The translations under genes were made by a program, and so were the position numbers. DNA of 64,000 bases, taken from contig MKTS01000010.1 of NCBI GenBank assembly GCA_001898335.1, positions 1 to 64,000 of the forward strand, written 5' to 3'. The DNA is from Mucilaginibacter sp. 44-25 (GTDB lineage: Bacteria > Bacteroidota > Bacteroidia > Sphingobacteriales > Sphingobacteriaceae). The notes under the pieces were generated by a model. The model was not told where the DNA came from, did no database searches, and saw only the letters and a list, made by a program, of their open reading frames with translations. Shown here piece by piece: positions 43,903 to 52,795 of this stretch (within the stretch, counting starts at the first letter, position 1; every line of letters starts with the position of its first letter).

Positions 43903-44375
43903 TCAGGCATAGGGGGCCTTTATTAAAGCACGCCTTAATTGCCAGCTTTATTGCCATCTCGGTAAATACATTGTTGCTCCAACTTGCACCAATGATCCAT
44001 ATTAAGGCGGAAGGTGGCGGACTTTTAAAATTATTATTAAAATATGGCCGGCCAATAACCGGCCATATTGCTTTTTTATATACGTCATTATTTGGCGTAG
44101 TCTTTCATTACCTTACAGGACGTGTAATGGTTATAATTTATGTCTGCTGGTTTAGCCGGTTGTTAAAAATGTCTGGCTGGATTAAAGGCAGCCTCTTTTC
44201 TTTATTGCCATGGCTAATTAATGGAGTTATAGTGTTACCACTTTTAGGGTATGGTTTGCTTGGCAATTACAAACTCTCCTTAGCAGGGATGTGTTATTTC
44301 TTTATAGCGAATTGGTTATTCGGATTAGTACTTGGATGGCTATTTGCATATTTGAGTAAATCTGCGAACAAATAA
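43887..44375 (+). CDS. Hypothetical polytopic membrane protein
   Basis: A 162-residue protein with four probable TM helices (about 13-33, 56-82, 96-116, 132-155). I do not recognise the family. It overlaps the AcfC-like gene by 16 bp and is the only membrane-spanning candidate partner for the two orphan binding proteins. It lacks the EAA loop expected of an ABC permease and is too short to be one. Confidence 0.65.
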   Translation: MGLGIIRHRGPLLKHALIASFIAISVNTLLLQLAPMIHIKAEGGGLLKLLLKYGRPITGHIAFLYTSLFGVVFHYLTGRVMVIIYVCWFSRLLKMSGWIKGSLFSLLPWLINGVIVLPLLGYGLLGNYKLSLAGMCYFFIANWLFGLVLGWLFAYLSKSANK

Positions 44376-44465
44376 TTCATAACTTTACATTATCAACCAT
44401 GTACAATGGTGATGAAAATAATGCGTTTTCATGATTGATCTTTGATTAACAAAATCAAACAGATC

Positions 44466-44612
44466 ATGAAAACTTTACAAAACTTAACTCATCACCAATT
44501 TACAGAAAGAACAATCGAATTAGGCGATAAGGCAATTAATACAGGGGTGATTATAGCTGCCTTCGCCTTTTCAGTTTTACCTTTTATATTAATGATTGCC
44601 AGGTTATCTTAA
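44466..44612 (+). CDS. Small single-pass membrane protein
   Basis: A 48-residue ORF starting MKTLQNLTHHQFTER, with one hydrophobic helix (about 26-46). It lies between the membrane protein and LysR genes, 17 bp upstream of the latter. Start, length and hydrophobic profile are credible, but no family is recognised. Confidence 0.5.
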   Translation: MKTLQNLTHHQFTERTIELGDKAINTGVIIAAFAFSVLPFILMIARLS

Positions 44613-44629
44613 AACGTTAATTCATCCAA

Positions 44630-45526
44630 ATGTTAGACTTCCGATTACAAGTGTTTTATACAGTAGCCAAAAGGCTCAATTTCACCAAAGCCTCAGCTGA
44701 ATTGTATATCAGCCAGCCAGCAGTTACCAAACACATTAAAGAGTTAGAAGCTGAATATAAGGCAACCCTTTTTGAGCGCAGCGGAAATAAAAAGATCGTA
44801 TTGACCCCGGCGGGCGATATGTTGCTTCAATATGCCGATAAGCTATTGGCTATTTATAAAGAATTAGAATTCGATATGAACTTACTGATAAAACAGCATT
44901 CGGGCGTGTTGCGGATTGGTGGCAGTAATACCGTTGCACAGTATGTGATACCACAGGTATTGGCACAGTTTCACAAAAAGTTTAGAGACACGCGCGTAAA
45001 TCTGGTGACCGGTAATACAGAGCAAATAGAACAGGCTTTATTAAATAAAGAAATAGACCTGGGAGTGGTAGAAGGAATAAATCGTAATCCGCAGATAAAA
45101 TACCAGGAATTTATTGCCGATGAACTGGTGCTGGTTTGCAGTGCAACTAATAATATCGTTAAAAAGGATATGATAAAGCCTGAGGAATTAAAAATGCTTC
45201 CTTTACTGTTACGCGAACCCGGCTCAGGGTCACTTGATGTCATTGCGCACGCGCTCAAGCCATTCGATATTAAATTATCCGACCTGCAAACAGAAATGCA
45301 GTTAGGCGGAACCGAAAGCATTAAATCATACCTGATGCATAGTAATTGTTTCGCCTTCCTTTCCGTTCAGTCTATACTAAATGAACTCAAGGCAAATACT
45401 TTGAAAATAGTAGACATTAAAGACTTTAATATAGAACGGCCTTTCTACTTTATTCAACCGCACGGGCAACCGTCTTCATTGGCGGAATTATTTATGCGTT
45501 TTGCGAAAACTTACAAGACACATTAA
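44630..45526 (+). CDS. LysR-family transcriptional regulator
   Basis: A 298-residue regulator. The N-terminal winged HTH is clear (FYTVAKRLNFTKASAELYISQPAVTKHIKELE, about residues 9-40). The C-terminal effector domain (about 90-295) is of the periplasmic-binding fold. CysB- or CbbR-type members respond to sulfur or metabolic signals; here the sulfur context suggests control of the island. It reads in the same direction as its probable targets. Confidence 0.9.
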   Translation: MLDFRLQVFYTVAKRLNFTKASAELYISQPAVTKHIKELEAEYKATLFERSGNKKIVLTPAGDMLLQYADKLLAIYKELEFDMNLLIKQHSGVLRIGGSNTVAQYVIPQVLAQFHKKFRDTRVNLVTGNTEQIEQALLNKEIDLGVVEGINRNPQIKYQEFIADELVLVCSATNNIVKKDMIKPEELKMLPLLLREPGSGSLDVIAHALKPFDIKLSDLQTEMQLGGTESIKSYLMHSNCFAFLSVQSILNELKANTLKIVDIKDFNIERPFYFIQPHGQPSSLAELFMRFAKTYKTH

Positions 45527-45636
45527 GTTTATAATGCTATTTGATTAATAACTAAGGGTTATTGTAAATAAACAATCGCGATAAAAATTGATAGTTTTTC
45601 TGATTGGTATTTGTATCAACAAAAAGAAAAAACATC

Positions 45637-46008
45637 ATGAAAACATTTCAATTAGTAGTCGACCCTAAAATCTTAATCACCGGTAAATCTTGTCACTACA
45701 CTTACGCCCCGGTAAAAAAAGTTGAACATATCGCTTTGGAAGACAAAGCAATGATTGGGATTAAAACCAAAACAGGTTGGTTTGATAAAGATGCACCGCA
45801 AAACCTTTCTTATAAAGAAGCGGGTATAAGGGCAATAATCGTAGTATTTATGCCGGCACTATCCGCTATCGACTGGTATTTGCACACGCATACCATGATC
45901 TTTATTGCTCCTTTCACCATTTATCTTGCAGTAAGCGCACTTACAATGACCTGCCAGGTGAAGGCTTTATTTACGAAGGATAAACAGAATGATAGCCAGG
46001 TATTGTAA
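45637..46008 (+). CDS. Hypothetical DUF2892/DUF4395-like membrane protein
   Basis: A 123-residue protein with a soluble N-terminal half and two TM helices (about 70-86 and 90-110). The start at 45637 gives the simple N-terminus MKTFQLVVD. The TM pair resembles the YgaP-type DUF2892 hairpin often linked with rhodanese proteins, but this is only a style match. It lies upstream of the flavin reductase-like gene in the same direction. Confidence 0.6.
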   Translation: MKTFQLVVDPKILITGKSCHYTYAPVKKVEHIALEDKAMIGIKTKTGWFDKDAPQNLSYKEAGIRAIIVVFMPALSAIDWYLHTHTMIFIAPFTIYLAVSALTMTCQVKALFTKDKQNDSQVL

Positions 46009-46060
46009 ATAAGCTTTCATATATATAAAAGGATTTTTTTGAATAAAAAACGCTTATAAA

Positions 46061-46726
46061 ATGAAAAACATCGTGCAAATAATTTCGATCAAAGACATCA
46101 CTCACAATGTAAAACGATTTAGAGTGACAAAGCCTGCTGGCTATCATTTTAATGCCGGGCAAGCTACCGAATTGTCCATTAATGCCCCCGATTGGAAGGA
46201 AGAAAAACGCCCATTTACATTTACCAGCCTTAATAATGACAGTTTTCTTGAATTCACTATAAAAATTTATAATGATCATCAGGGAGTAACTAACCATTTG
46301 GCTATGCTGCAAAAAGGCGACGAACTCCTTTTAAGAGACGTTTGGGGGGCTATTGAATATAAAGGGCCGGGATATTTTATTGCAGGCGGTGCAGGCATTA
46401 CACCTATGCTGGCCATATTAAGGCAATTGCATCAATATGGTCAGCTGGAAGGAAATAAACTATTCTACTCAAATCAGACCGATCAGGATATCATTCTTCA
46501 AGACGAGCTGCAGGATATGCTTTGCCAGAATGTTATATTCACAACTACGCGTCAAAACGATGTCGCGCATGACCATCGCAGGATAGATGCGGCATTTTTG
46601 CAAGCCGAAGTTATAGATTTCAATAAACATTTCTATGTATGCGGCCCGGACCAAATGGTATCTGCTATCAATGAAGCTTTAAAACTGCAGGGGGTAACGC
46701 CGGATTATTTAGTTTTTGAACAGTAA
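46061..46726 (+). CDS. FAD/NAD(P)-binding ferredoxin reductase-like protein
   Basis: A 221-residue flavoenzyme. The FAD domain (1-95) has KRPFTFTSL in the place of the RxYS motif. The NAD(P) domain starts at GGAGITPMLAIL (about 108-119) and ends with YVCGPDQMV. There is no [2Fe-2S] domain. It probably passes electrons between NAD(P)H and a redox partner such as a flavodoxin or persulfide-linked carrier; the partner is not known. The Crp/Fnr regulator gene follows by 26 bp. Confidence 0.85.
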   Translation: MKNIVQIISIKDITHNVKRFRVTKPAGYHFNAGQATELSINAPDWKEEKRPFTFTSLNNDSFLEFTIKIYNDHQGVTNHLAMLQKGDELLLRDVWGAIEYKGPGYFIAGGAGITPMLAILRQLHQYGQLEGNKLFYSNQTDQDIILQDELQDMLCQNVIFTTTRQNDVAHDHRRIDAAFLQAEVIDFNKHFYVCGPDQMVSAINEALKLQGVTPDYLVFEQ

Positions 46727-46748
46727 TCCCTTAGTTCCGCTATCTTTA
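46716..46748 (+). promoter_or_regulatory. Possible promoter of the Crp/Fnr gene
   Basis: TTG at 46716-46718 and TATCTTTA at 46741-46748 (7 of 8 to TAnnTTTG) with a 22-bp spacer. The ATG at 46753 would be nearly leaderless. Confidence 0.35.
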
Positions 46749-46752
46749 CTCT

Positions 46753-47361
46753 ATGAAACTATTCGGAGCAATTTTCGAAGAAGAACTGCGTGCTAACAGT
46801 CAGCTTAAAACCCTGCCGGCTGAAACGGTGATGATGCAATCGAATAGTTATATCCGGTCCATCCCGGTGGTGCTTTCCGGGAGCATGCGTGTAATGCGCG
46901 AAGATGAAGATGGCCGCGAGATCCTGCTTTACTATATCAAACCAGGCGAAAGCTGTATCATGTCTTTTTTAGCCGGTATACATGAAGATACCAGCAAAGT
47001 CAAATTAGTGGTGGAAGAAGATTCGGAAGTGTTGATGCTCCCAATAGCCAAAGCCAGCGAATGGATCAAGATTTACCCGGAATGGGCTGACTTTATCTTT
47101 AAGCTTTATCATAAGCGTTTCGAGGAGTTGCTCGATGTGATCAATGCCGTAGCCTTTCAAAAATTAGACGACCGGATCGTTACCTTGCTGAAAAGAAAAG
47201 CAAGTGTTTACGGATCGAATGAGTTCAGCATTACCCATCAACAACTGGCCGAAGAATTAGGTACTACTCGCGAAGTGGTTTCCCGGCTGCTCAAACAAAT
47301 GGAAAAACAGGAATTAATTATGCTCTCCAGAAATAAAATCACATTAAATATCCCTCTGTAA
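46753..47361 (+). CDS. Crp/Fnr-family transcriptional regulator
   Basis: A 202-residue regulator. The N-terminal cyclic-nucleotide-like beta-roll (about 20-115) is followed by a dimer helix and a C-terminal winged HTH (ITHQQLAEELGTTREVVSRLLKQME, about 160-184). There is one Cys, at about residue 74 (GESCIMSF). It lies directly upstream of the TauE/YeeE/persulfide dioxygenase genes and is the probable regulator of that operon. Confidence 0.92.
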   Translation: MKLFGAIFEEELRANSQLKTLPAETVMMQSNSYIRSIPVVLSGSMRVMREDEDGREILLYYIKPGESCIMSFLAGIHEDTSKVKLVVEEDSEVLMLPIAKASEWIKIYPEWADFIFKLYHKRFEELLDVINAVAFQKLDDRIVTLLKRKASVYGSNEFSITHQQLAEELGTTREVVSRLLKQMEKQELIMLSRNKITLNIPL

Positions 47362-47419
47362 CATAGGTCACCAATTCACAGTCTGCATCCTGGTACATTT
47401 GTTTCCTAATCAAAAACGA

Positions 47420-48208
47420 GTGGAAATAGCAGGATACGTAGCGGCAATATTAATAGGTCTGTCTTTAGGTTTGATCGGCGGTGGCGGTTCTATTCTTACT
47501 GTCCCCATTTTAGTTTATTTTTTCCTGATCGACCCTGTTATAGCGACAACCTATTCCCTGTTTGTCGTAGGGTTAACCAGTTCGGCAGGCGCGATAAGCC
47601 ATTACCGAAAAGGTAATGTGAATTTTAAAATAGCTTTTGTATTTGGTATCCCATCATTAATAGCTGTATTCATCATGCGTAAATGGGTGATGCCTGCCAT
47701 GCCGCATCATTTGCTAAATATGGGTTCGTTTGAATTGACCAAGCCGGTATTATTAATGCTTGTTTTCGCGGTGTTAATGCTGGCCGCTTCAATTTCTATG
47801 ATCAGAAAGAAAAAAGAAATTTTAGTTTGCGACTCACGGTTGAGCTATACCAAATTGGTGATCCAAAGCATTATAGTTGGCATCATCACCGGTTTTGTAG
47901 GCGTGGGCGGTGGCTTTTTGATTATTCCCTCTTTGGTTTTGTTTGCCAGTCTGCCAATGAAAAAAGCAGTAGGCACATCCCTAATGGTCATGACCATCAG
48001 TTCATTGTTGGGTGTTTTGGGTGACGTAAGCCGGCATGCCCCTATTAACTATCAATTCTTATTACTGTTTTCGGCATTTGCCATAGTCGGAATTATAATA
48101 GGCAGCTATTTAACCAAATATATAAGCGATACTAAACTAAAGCCTGCTTTTGGATGGTTCGTGTTGTTAATGGGCATTTTTGTGTTAATCACTACTTTAA
48201 TTAAATAA
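47420..48208 (+). CDS. TauE/SafE-family sulfite/sulfonate exporter
   Basis: A 262-residue membrane protein with about eight TM helices and the repeated Gly-rich elements [14 protein letters not shown] (N-half) and [12 protein letters not shown] (C-half) of the TauE/SafE family. The GTG at 47420 gives the family-like N-terminus MEIAGYVAA; a TTG at 47399 is the alternative. It would export sulfite or related organosulfur anions. YeeE starts 1 bp downstream. Confidence 0.88.
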   Translation: MEIAGYVAAILIGLSLGLIGGGGSILTVPILVYFFLIDPVIATTYSLFVVGLTSSAGAISHYRKGNVNFKIAFVFGIPSLIAVFIMRKWVMPAMPHHLLNMGSFELTKPVLLMLVFAVLMLAASISMIRKKKEILVCDSRLSYTKLVIQSIIVGIITGFVGVGGGFLIIPSLVLFASLPMKKAVGTSLMVMTISSLLGVLGDVSRHAPINYQFLLLFSAFAIVGIIIGSYLTKYISDTKLKPAFGWFVLLMGIFVLITTLIK

Positions 48209-48209
48209 T

Positions 48210-48770
48210 ATGGAGCTAATTAAACAACCCTGGCCCTGGTATGTGGCTGGCCCCCTGATCGGGTTGATCGTACCGGCTTTACTACTCTTAGGTAATAAAA
48301 CTTTTGGTATTTCAGGAACGCTTAGACAGGTCTGCGCTGCCTGCATCCCCGCCAATATTTCATTCTTTAAATATGACTGGAAAAAGGAGAGCTGGAATCT
48401 TTTCTTTGCAGTCGGGATTATTATAGGCGGTTTTATTGCAACCTACCTGCTTTCGAACTCCGGGCAGGTTAATATCAATCCACATACGACAGCGCTGCTG
48501 CAGCAGGAAGGTGTCAAGGATTTCAGTGGATTATTGCCGCAGGATATATTCAGCTTTAGCCAGCTATTCACCCTGCGTGGATTCATTTTTATTGTTGTGG
48601 GTGGGTTCCTCGTTGGTTTCGGAACCCGGTATGCTGGAGGCTGCACTTCAGGTCATGCCATCATGGGGATATCTTCTTTGCAATGGCCTTCTTTAGTTGC
48701 TACCTGTTGCTTCATGATCGGCGGCTTTGTGATGACCTGGTTTATTTTACCTTATTTATTACAGTTATGA
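48210..48770 (+). CDS. YeeE/YedE-family transporter, first half-size subunit
   Basis: A 186-residue protein with 4-5 TM helices. The signature with the conserved Cys is [13 protein letters not shown] (about residues 148-160). YeeE/TsuA imports thiosulfate using such membrane cysteines. It overlaps the second half-size gene by ATGA. Full-length YeeE carries both halves in one chain; here they are split in two genes, usual for this phylum. Confidence 0.88.
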   Translation: MELIKQPWPWYVAGPLIGLIVPALLLLGNKTFGISGTLRQVCAACIPANISFFKYDWKKESWNLFFAVGIIIGGFIATYLLSNSGQVNINPHTTALLQQEGVKDFSGLLPQDIFSFSQLFTLRGFIFIVVGGFLVGFGTRYAGGCTSGHAIMGISSLQWPSLVATCCFMIGGFVMTWFILPYLLQL

Positions 48771-49177
48771 AAAATATAAAGTTCTTAGTAGTGGGGATGC
48801 TGTTCGGTATTATCCTCGTCAAATCAGAAGTAATCTCCTGGTTCAGGATACAGGAAATGTTTCGCTTGCAGGCCTTTCATATGTATGGGATCATCGGCAG
48901 CGCCATAGTCGTAGGCATCATTTCAATTCAGCTCATCAAACGGTTTCAGTTAAAGACCATACACGGGGAGCAAATTGTTGTTCCTGACAAAATATTTCAT
49001 TGGGGTAACGTTTATGGCGGCTTGATATTTGGTTTGGGCTGGGCAATTACGGGGGCTTGTCCGGGGCCGCTGTTTGCTGAGATCGGCAGCGGTTTTTGGG
49101 TAATCATTGTCACGCTGCTGAGCGCTATTGCCGGAACATGGACCTATGGTTTGTTAAGGGAGAAATTGCCTCATTAA
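48767..49177 (+). CDS. YeeE/YedE-family (DUF6691) transporter, second half-size subunit
   Basis: A 136-residue protein with four TM helices. The second YeeE signature is GACPGPLFAEIGSG (about 96-109). The start is at the ATGA overlap with the first half; the longer in-frame ORF from 48683 would duplicate the preceding gene's region. Together the two are predicted to form one thiosulfate- or sulfide-type permease. Confidence 0.87.
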   Translation: MKNIKFLVVGMLFGIILVKSEVISWFRIQEMFRLQAFHMYGIIGSAIVVGIISIQLIKRFQLKTIHGEQIVVPDKIFHWGNVYGGLIFGLGWAITGACPGPLFAEIGSGFWVIIVTLLSAIAGTWTYGLLREKLPH

Positions 49178-49191
49178 TAATTACAGATAAT

Positions 49192-50526
49192 ATGAAAATA
49201 GAACAATTTGAAGATAAAGGCTTATCGCATTATTCCTATGCTATTTTAAGTGAATGTGACCGGCAAATCGTTTTAATAGATCCTTCACGGGATGTAAGTC
49301 AATATTTAGCTTTTGCTGAAAATAATGGAGCGACGATCAACGGCATAATCGAAACGCATCCGCATGCCGATTTTGTAAGCGGGCATTTAGAATTACATCA
49401 AACAACCGGCGCGACCATTTATTGTTCTGCATTAGTAGGCGCTGCTTATCCGCATCAAACTTTTGATAATGGAAATAGTATCAGTTTTGGCAAGATCACA
49501 TTGAAAGCATTAAACACGCCCGGCCATTCTCCTGATAGTATCTCCATCGTATTAAGGCACGATGGTAAAGACAAAGCGGTATTTACAGGTGACACCTTAT
49601 TCATCGGTGATTGCGGCAGGCCAGACCTGCGTGAGAGTGCAGGTAACTTAACAGCTAAGCGGGAAGAATTAGCAGCCAAAATGTATCATTCACTCCGGGA
49701 TAAATTAATGGTGTTGGACAATGACGTAATTGTTTACCCGGCGCATGGGGCCGGAACACTTTGTGGCAAGGCTTTAAGTGAGGCCAATAGCAGCACCATT
49801 GGCGCTGAAAAACTGAGTAACTGGTCGTTACAAAGTATGACTGAATCGAAATTTATAACTACGCTTTTACAAGATCAGCCCTTTGTGCCAAAATATTTTC
49901 CGTTTGATGTGGAATTGAATAAGCAAGGTGCAGGTAACCTGGAGCAGGCAATTACAAATGTTCCGATTGGCCAGGCTGGTATACTAAACAGCAGTATTTA
50001 TATCATTGACACACGGGCTGAAAAAGAATTTAAAAAAGGGCATCTTCCGGGATCTATCAACCTGCAAAATGGTGGCAAGTTTGAAACCTGGCTGGGTAGC
50101 ACCATCGCACCGGAGGAAGCGTTTTACCTGGTTGCAGAAAATGAGGAAATTCTCGAAAGCCTTATTTTGCGCTGCGCGAAGATTGGCTATGAGCATTTTA
50201 TTGAGCGGGCATTTGTTTTTCAGGCAGGGACAGCAATAATGGATGTCATCGACATAGATAGGTTTTCAACGAATCAAACGGAATATACTATAGTTGACAT
50301 CAGGAATAATGGAGAAGTGAAGGAACACCCGGTATTTAAAAATGCAATCCATATACCGCTTCCCGAATTAAGGGAAAGAGTTTCGGAAATACCCTTTAAT
50401 AAACCCATAATTGTACATTGCGCAGGTGGCTATCGCAGCGCGGCTGGCAGCAGTATCATTAACAATGCTTCTGGCAATAAAGTAAAAGTATATGACCTTG
50501 GTGAATCTATAAAAGCATTTTTATAA
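49192..50526 (+). CDS. Persulfide dioxygenase-rhodanese fusion (MBL fold)
   Basis: A 444-residue fusion. The MBL domain (about 1-235) has THPHAD (His56, His58, Asp60) with Phe61 in place of the last His of HxHxDH, and a later THPGHS-like NTPGHSPDS. This is the ETHE1-type layout of persulfide dioxygenases, which oxidise glutathione persulfide to sulfite. Two rhodanese domains follow: the first (about 265-350) has no active-site Cys; the second (about 365-444) has Cys410 in CAGGYRSA. The start at 49192 avoids overlap with the YeeE half. Downstream of TauE and YeeE, it fits sulfide detoxification. Confidence 0.88.
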   Translation: MKIEQFEDKGLSHYSYAILSECDRQIVLIDPSRDVSQYLAFAENNGATINGIIETHPHADFVSGHLELHQTTGATIYCSALVGAAYPHQTFDNGNSISFGKITLKALNTPGHSPDSISIVLRHDGKDKAVFTGDTLFIGDCGRPDLRESAGNLTAKREELAAKMYHSLRDKLMVLDNDVIVYPAHGAGTLCGKALSEANSSTIGAEKLSNWSLQSMTESKFITTLLQDQPFVPKYFPFDVELNKQGAGNLEQAITNVPIGQAGILNSSIYIIDTRAEKEFKKGHLPGSINLQNGGKFETWLGSTIAPEEAFYLVAENEEILESLILRCAKIGYEHFIERAFVFQAGTAIMDVIDIDRFSTNQTEYTIVDIRNNGEVKEHPVFKNAIHIPLPELRERVSEIPFNKPIIVHCAGGYRSAAGSSIINNASGNKVKVYDLGESIKAFL

Positions 50527-50528
50527 AC

Positions 50529-51122
50529 ATGAGTATATCATCCATTCGTAAAAAGCTGACCGTTGCAAATATGCTGAATGGAGTCTTCATTGTATTGGTA
50601 CTCATCGTTTTTTTCAGCCCGTCTGCCAGGGCTTTACTGATTCGCGGTTTAATGCAGGTTGGTTTATTTCAACCCGATATATCGCAGCCGATAAAAACCA
50701 CCGGTAATACCAGTTTGCCAAATATCACTTTTCAAAACACTAACGGGCAAACGCTCAGCCTGAGTCAACAGAAAGGTAAGGTCATATTTATGAATTTTTG
50801 GGCGACATGGTGCCCGCCCTGTATAGCGGAAATGCCATCTGTTAATGAGCTCTATGAAAAACTTCAGCACAATAAAAATATTGTTTTTATAATGGTAGAT
50901 GCAGATCACGACTTTAGTAAATCAGTACCATTTATGAATAAACATCAATTCACCCTTCCGCTTTACGAGGCCAACAGTGTGATACCGGAGAATCTTTTGG
51001 GAGGCTCTATTCCCACTACCGTAATCTTTGATAAAAATGGGCAGTTGGTATTTCATCATGAAGGAGCTGGTGACTATAGTAGTGTAAAAGTTGCAGATTA
51101 TTTATTAAAACTATCCCGTTAA
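50529..51122 (+). CDS. TlpA-family thiol-disulfide oxidoreductase
   Basis: A 197-residue protein with an N-terminal TM anchor (about 15-36) and a periplasmic thioredoxin-like domain (about 62-195). The redox motif is WCPPC within NFWATWCPPCIAEMP; the cis-Pro region GGSIPTTV is intact. It would reduce or transfer thiols in the periplasm, for example for cytochrome maturation or sulfur shuttling. It lies 2 bp after the persulfide dioxygenase gene. Confidence 0.9.
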   Translation: MSISSIRKKLTVANMLNGVFIVLVLIVFFSPSARALLIRGLMQVGLFQPDISQPIKTTGNTSLPNITFQNTNGQTLSLSQQKGKVIFMNFWATWCPPCIAEMPSVNELYEKLQHNKNIVFIMVDADHDFSKSVPFMNKHQFTLPLYEANSVIPENLLGGSIPTTVIFDKNGQLVFHHEGAGDYSSVKVADYLLKLSR

Positions 51123-51124
51123 TC

Positions 51125-51769
51125 ATGGAAAGAAAAGCGCATTGGGAGAATGTTTATCAAACAAAACCACTTTCTGAAGTAAGCTGGTATGAGCCGATAC
51201 CGGCTACTTCCCTTAAGATCATTGATGAATTAGGCCTACCCAAAAGTGCTGCGATCATTGACATCGGGGGCGGCGACAGTTTGTTAGCCGATCATCTATT
51301 AGAACTGGGCTATACCAATATTTCGGTACTTGACATTTCGTCAGCAGCTATTGAAAGAGCCAAATTACGTTTAGGTTTAAAATCGATATTAGTTAAATGG
51401 ATAATCAGTGATATGCTCTTATTTACAGGAACGGAAAAATTTGATCTTTGGCACGACAGGGCGGCTTTTCATTTCCTGACCGACCCGCAGGATCAGCAAC
51501 TATACTTATATACCGTAAACAAGAATTTAAAGGATGACGGTTATTTGGTGCTCGGTACATTTTCCGTAAACGGCCCCGAAAAGTGCAGTAATTTGCCGGT
51601 ACAGCAATATTCGGAACTTACACTTACCAGGCTTTTTAGCCAGTATTTTAAAAAGATAAATTGTTTCATCAAGGATCACACAAGTCCTTTTCTAACTTTA
51701 CAGCAGTTTATCTTTTGTATATTTCAAATGAATCAACAACTTTTTGTTATTGAGCATCCTATTTTATGA
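51125..51769 (+). CDS. Class I SAM-dependent methyltransferase
   Basis: A 214-residue methyltransferase. It starts HWENVYQTKPLSEVSWYE, and the SAM site is IIDIGGGDSLLADHLLELG (about 45-63) followed by VLDIS. From its place in the island (2 bp after tlpA), S-methylation of sulfide or thiols is conceivable, but the sequence alone gives no substrate. Confidence 0.85.
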   Translation: MERKAHWENVYQTKPLSEVSWYEPIPATSLKIIDELGLPKSAAIIDIGGGDSLLADHLLELGYTNISVLDISSAAIERAKLRLGLKSILVKWIISDMLLFTGTEKFDLWHDRAAFHFLTDPQDQQLYLYTVNKNLKDDGYLVLGTFSVNGPEKCSNLPVQQYSELTLTRLFSQYFKKINCFIKDHTSPFLTLQQFIFCIFQMNQQLFVIEHPIL

Positions 51770-51819
51770 TAAAAACACAGGGGTAAATTGATTGATCTTT
51801 GGGTATCAAACCAACGAAT

Positions 51820-52794
51820 ATGAATACCCAACAATCAACAATACCATCGACCGGCCTGATATTTAATATTGGCACCAATGCTAAAAAGATATTATTTTTT
51901 ATTTGTGTGATCTTTTGCCTTTCACCTTTTGCAAGCCCAGCAATAGCTTTGTTAATAGGAATTGTTATAGCACAATTCACCGGTCATCCTTACTTGCACC
52001 TAAATCATAAAGCTACTAACCTGTTGCTTAAAATAGCAGTAGTAGGACTGGGTTTCGGGATGAATGTACATAGTGCCATGCAAGCGGGTAAAGAAGGTAT
52101 TTTATTTACTATTGCTTCCATAACCGGAACCCTTGTGTTTGGCTATTTCATGGGTAAATGGTTAGATATCGAAAAGAAAACTTCTTTTCTTATCTCAGCA
52201 GGCACGGCCATTTGTGGTGGAAGCGCTATTGCGGCTATTTCACCTGTGATCAAAGCGGAGGAAAAACAAATATCTGTCGCATTAGGATGTGTATTTATTC
52301 TTAACTCTATAGCATTGGTGATATTTCCTATAATAGGACATCACTTTAATCTATCTCAAACTCAATTCGGCTTGTGGTGTGCTATCGCAATCCACGACAC
52401 CAGTTCAGTAGTAGGTGCTGCAAGTAAGTATGGTGTTCATGCCTTAGAAGTGGCCACCACTGTTAAATTAGCCCGTGCCTTATGGATCATCCCGGTTGCT
52501 TTTATGTCAACCTTTATTTTTAAAAATAAATCAAAAAAGATCAGCATCCCCTATTTCATAGGCTTATTTATACTGGCTATGATAGCCAATACTTATATCC
52601 CAGCTACTAAAATTATCAGCCCCTACATGATCGCCATTGCTAAGGCCGGATTAACCCTTACGTTGTTTCTGATCGGTGCAGGCTTATCCAGGAAAGTGAT
52701 CTTGTCAGTTGGTTTTAAACCTTTATTCCAGGGCGTTGTTCTTTGGATCATCATATCAGTTGCTGCTTTATACGCAGTAATGCATTTAGCTTAA
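51820..52794 (+). CDS. YeiH-family putative sulfate exporter
   Basis: A 324-residue protein with 9-10 TM helices, of the Cons_hypoth698/YeiH family. The signature AGTAICGGSAIAAISP lies near residues 128-143, followed by the typical IHDTSSVVGAA. The ATG at 51820 is preferred to a TTG at 51799. YeiH-type proteins are annotated as sulfate exporters, without firm proof. It ends the plus-strand sulfur cluster. Confidence 0.88.
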   Translation: MNTQQSTIPSTGLIFNIGTNAKKILFFICVIFCLSPFASPAIALLIGIVIAQFTGHPYLHLNHKATNLLLKIAVVGLGFGMNVHSAMQAGKEGILFTIASITGTLVFGYFMGKWLDIEKKTSFLISAGTAICGGSAIAAISPVIKAEEKQISVALGCVFILNSIALVIFPIIGHHFNLSQTQFGLWCAIAIHDTSSVVGAASKYGVHALEVATTVKLARALWIIPVAFMSTFIFKNKSKKISIPYFIGLFILAMIANTYIPATKIISPYMIAIAKAGLTLTLFLIGAGLSRKVILSVGFKPLFQGVVLWIIISVAALYAVMHLA

Positions 52795-52795
52795 T

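Noticed and set aside
48210..49177. YeeE/YedE appears broken into two ORFs, as if frameshifted.
   Set aside because: The halves are joined by an ATGA overlap and each has a complete signature; half-size YeeE pairs are normal in Bacteroidota.
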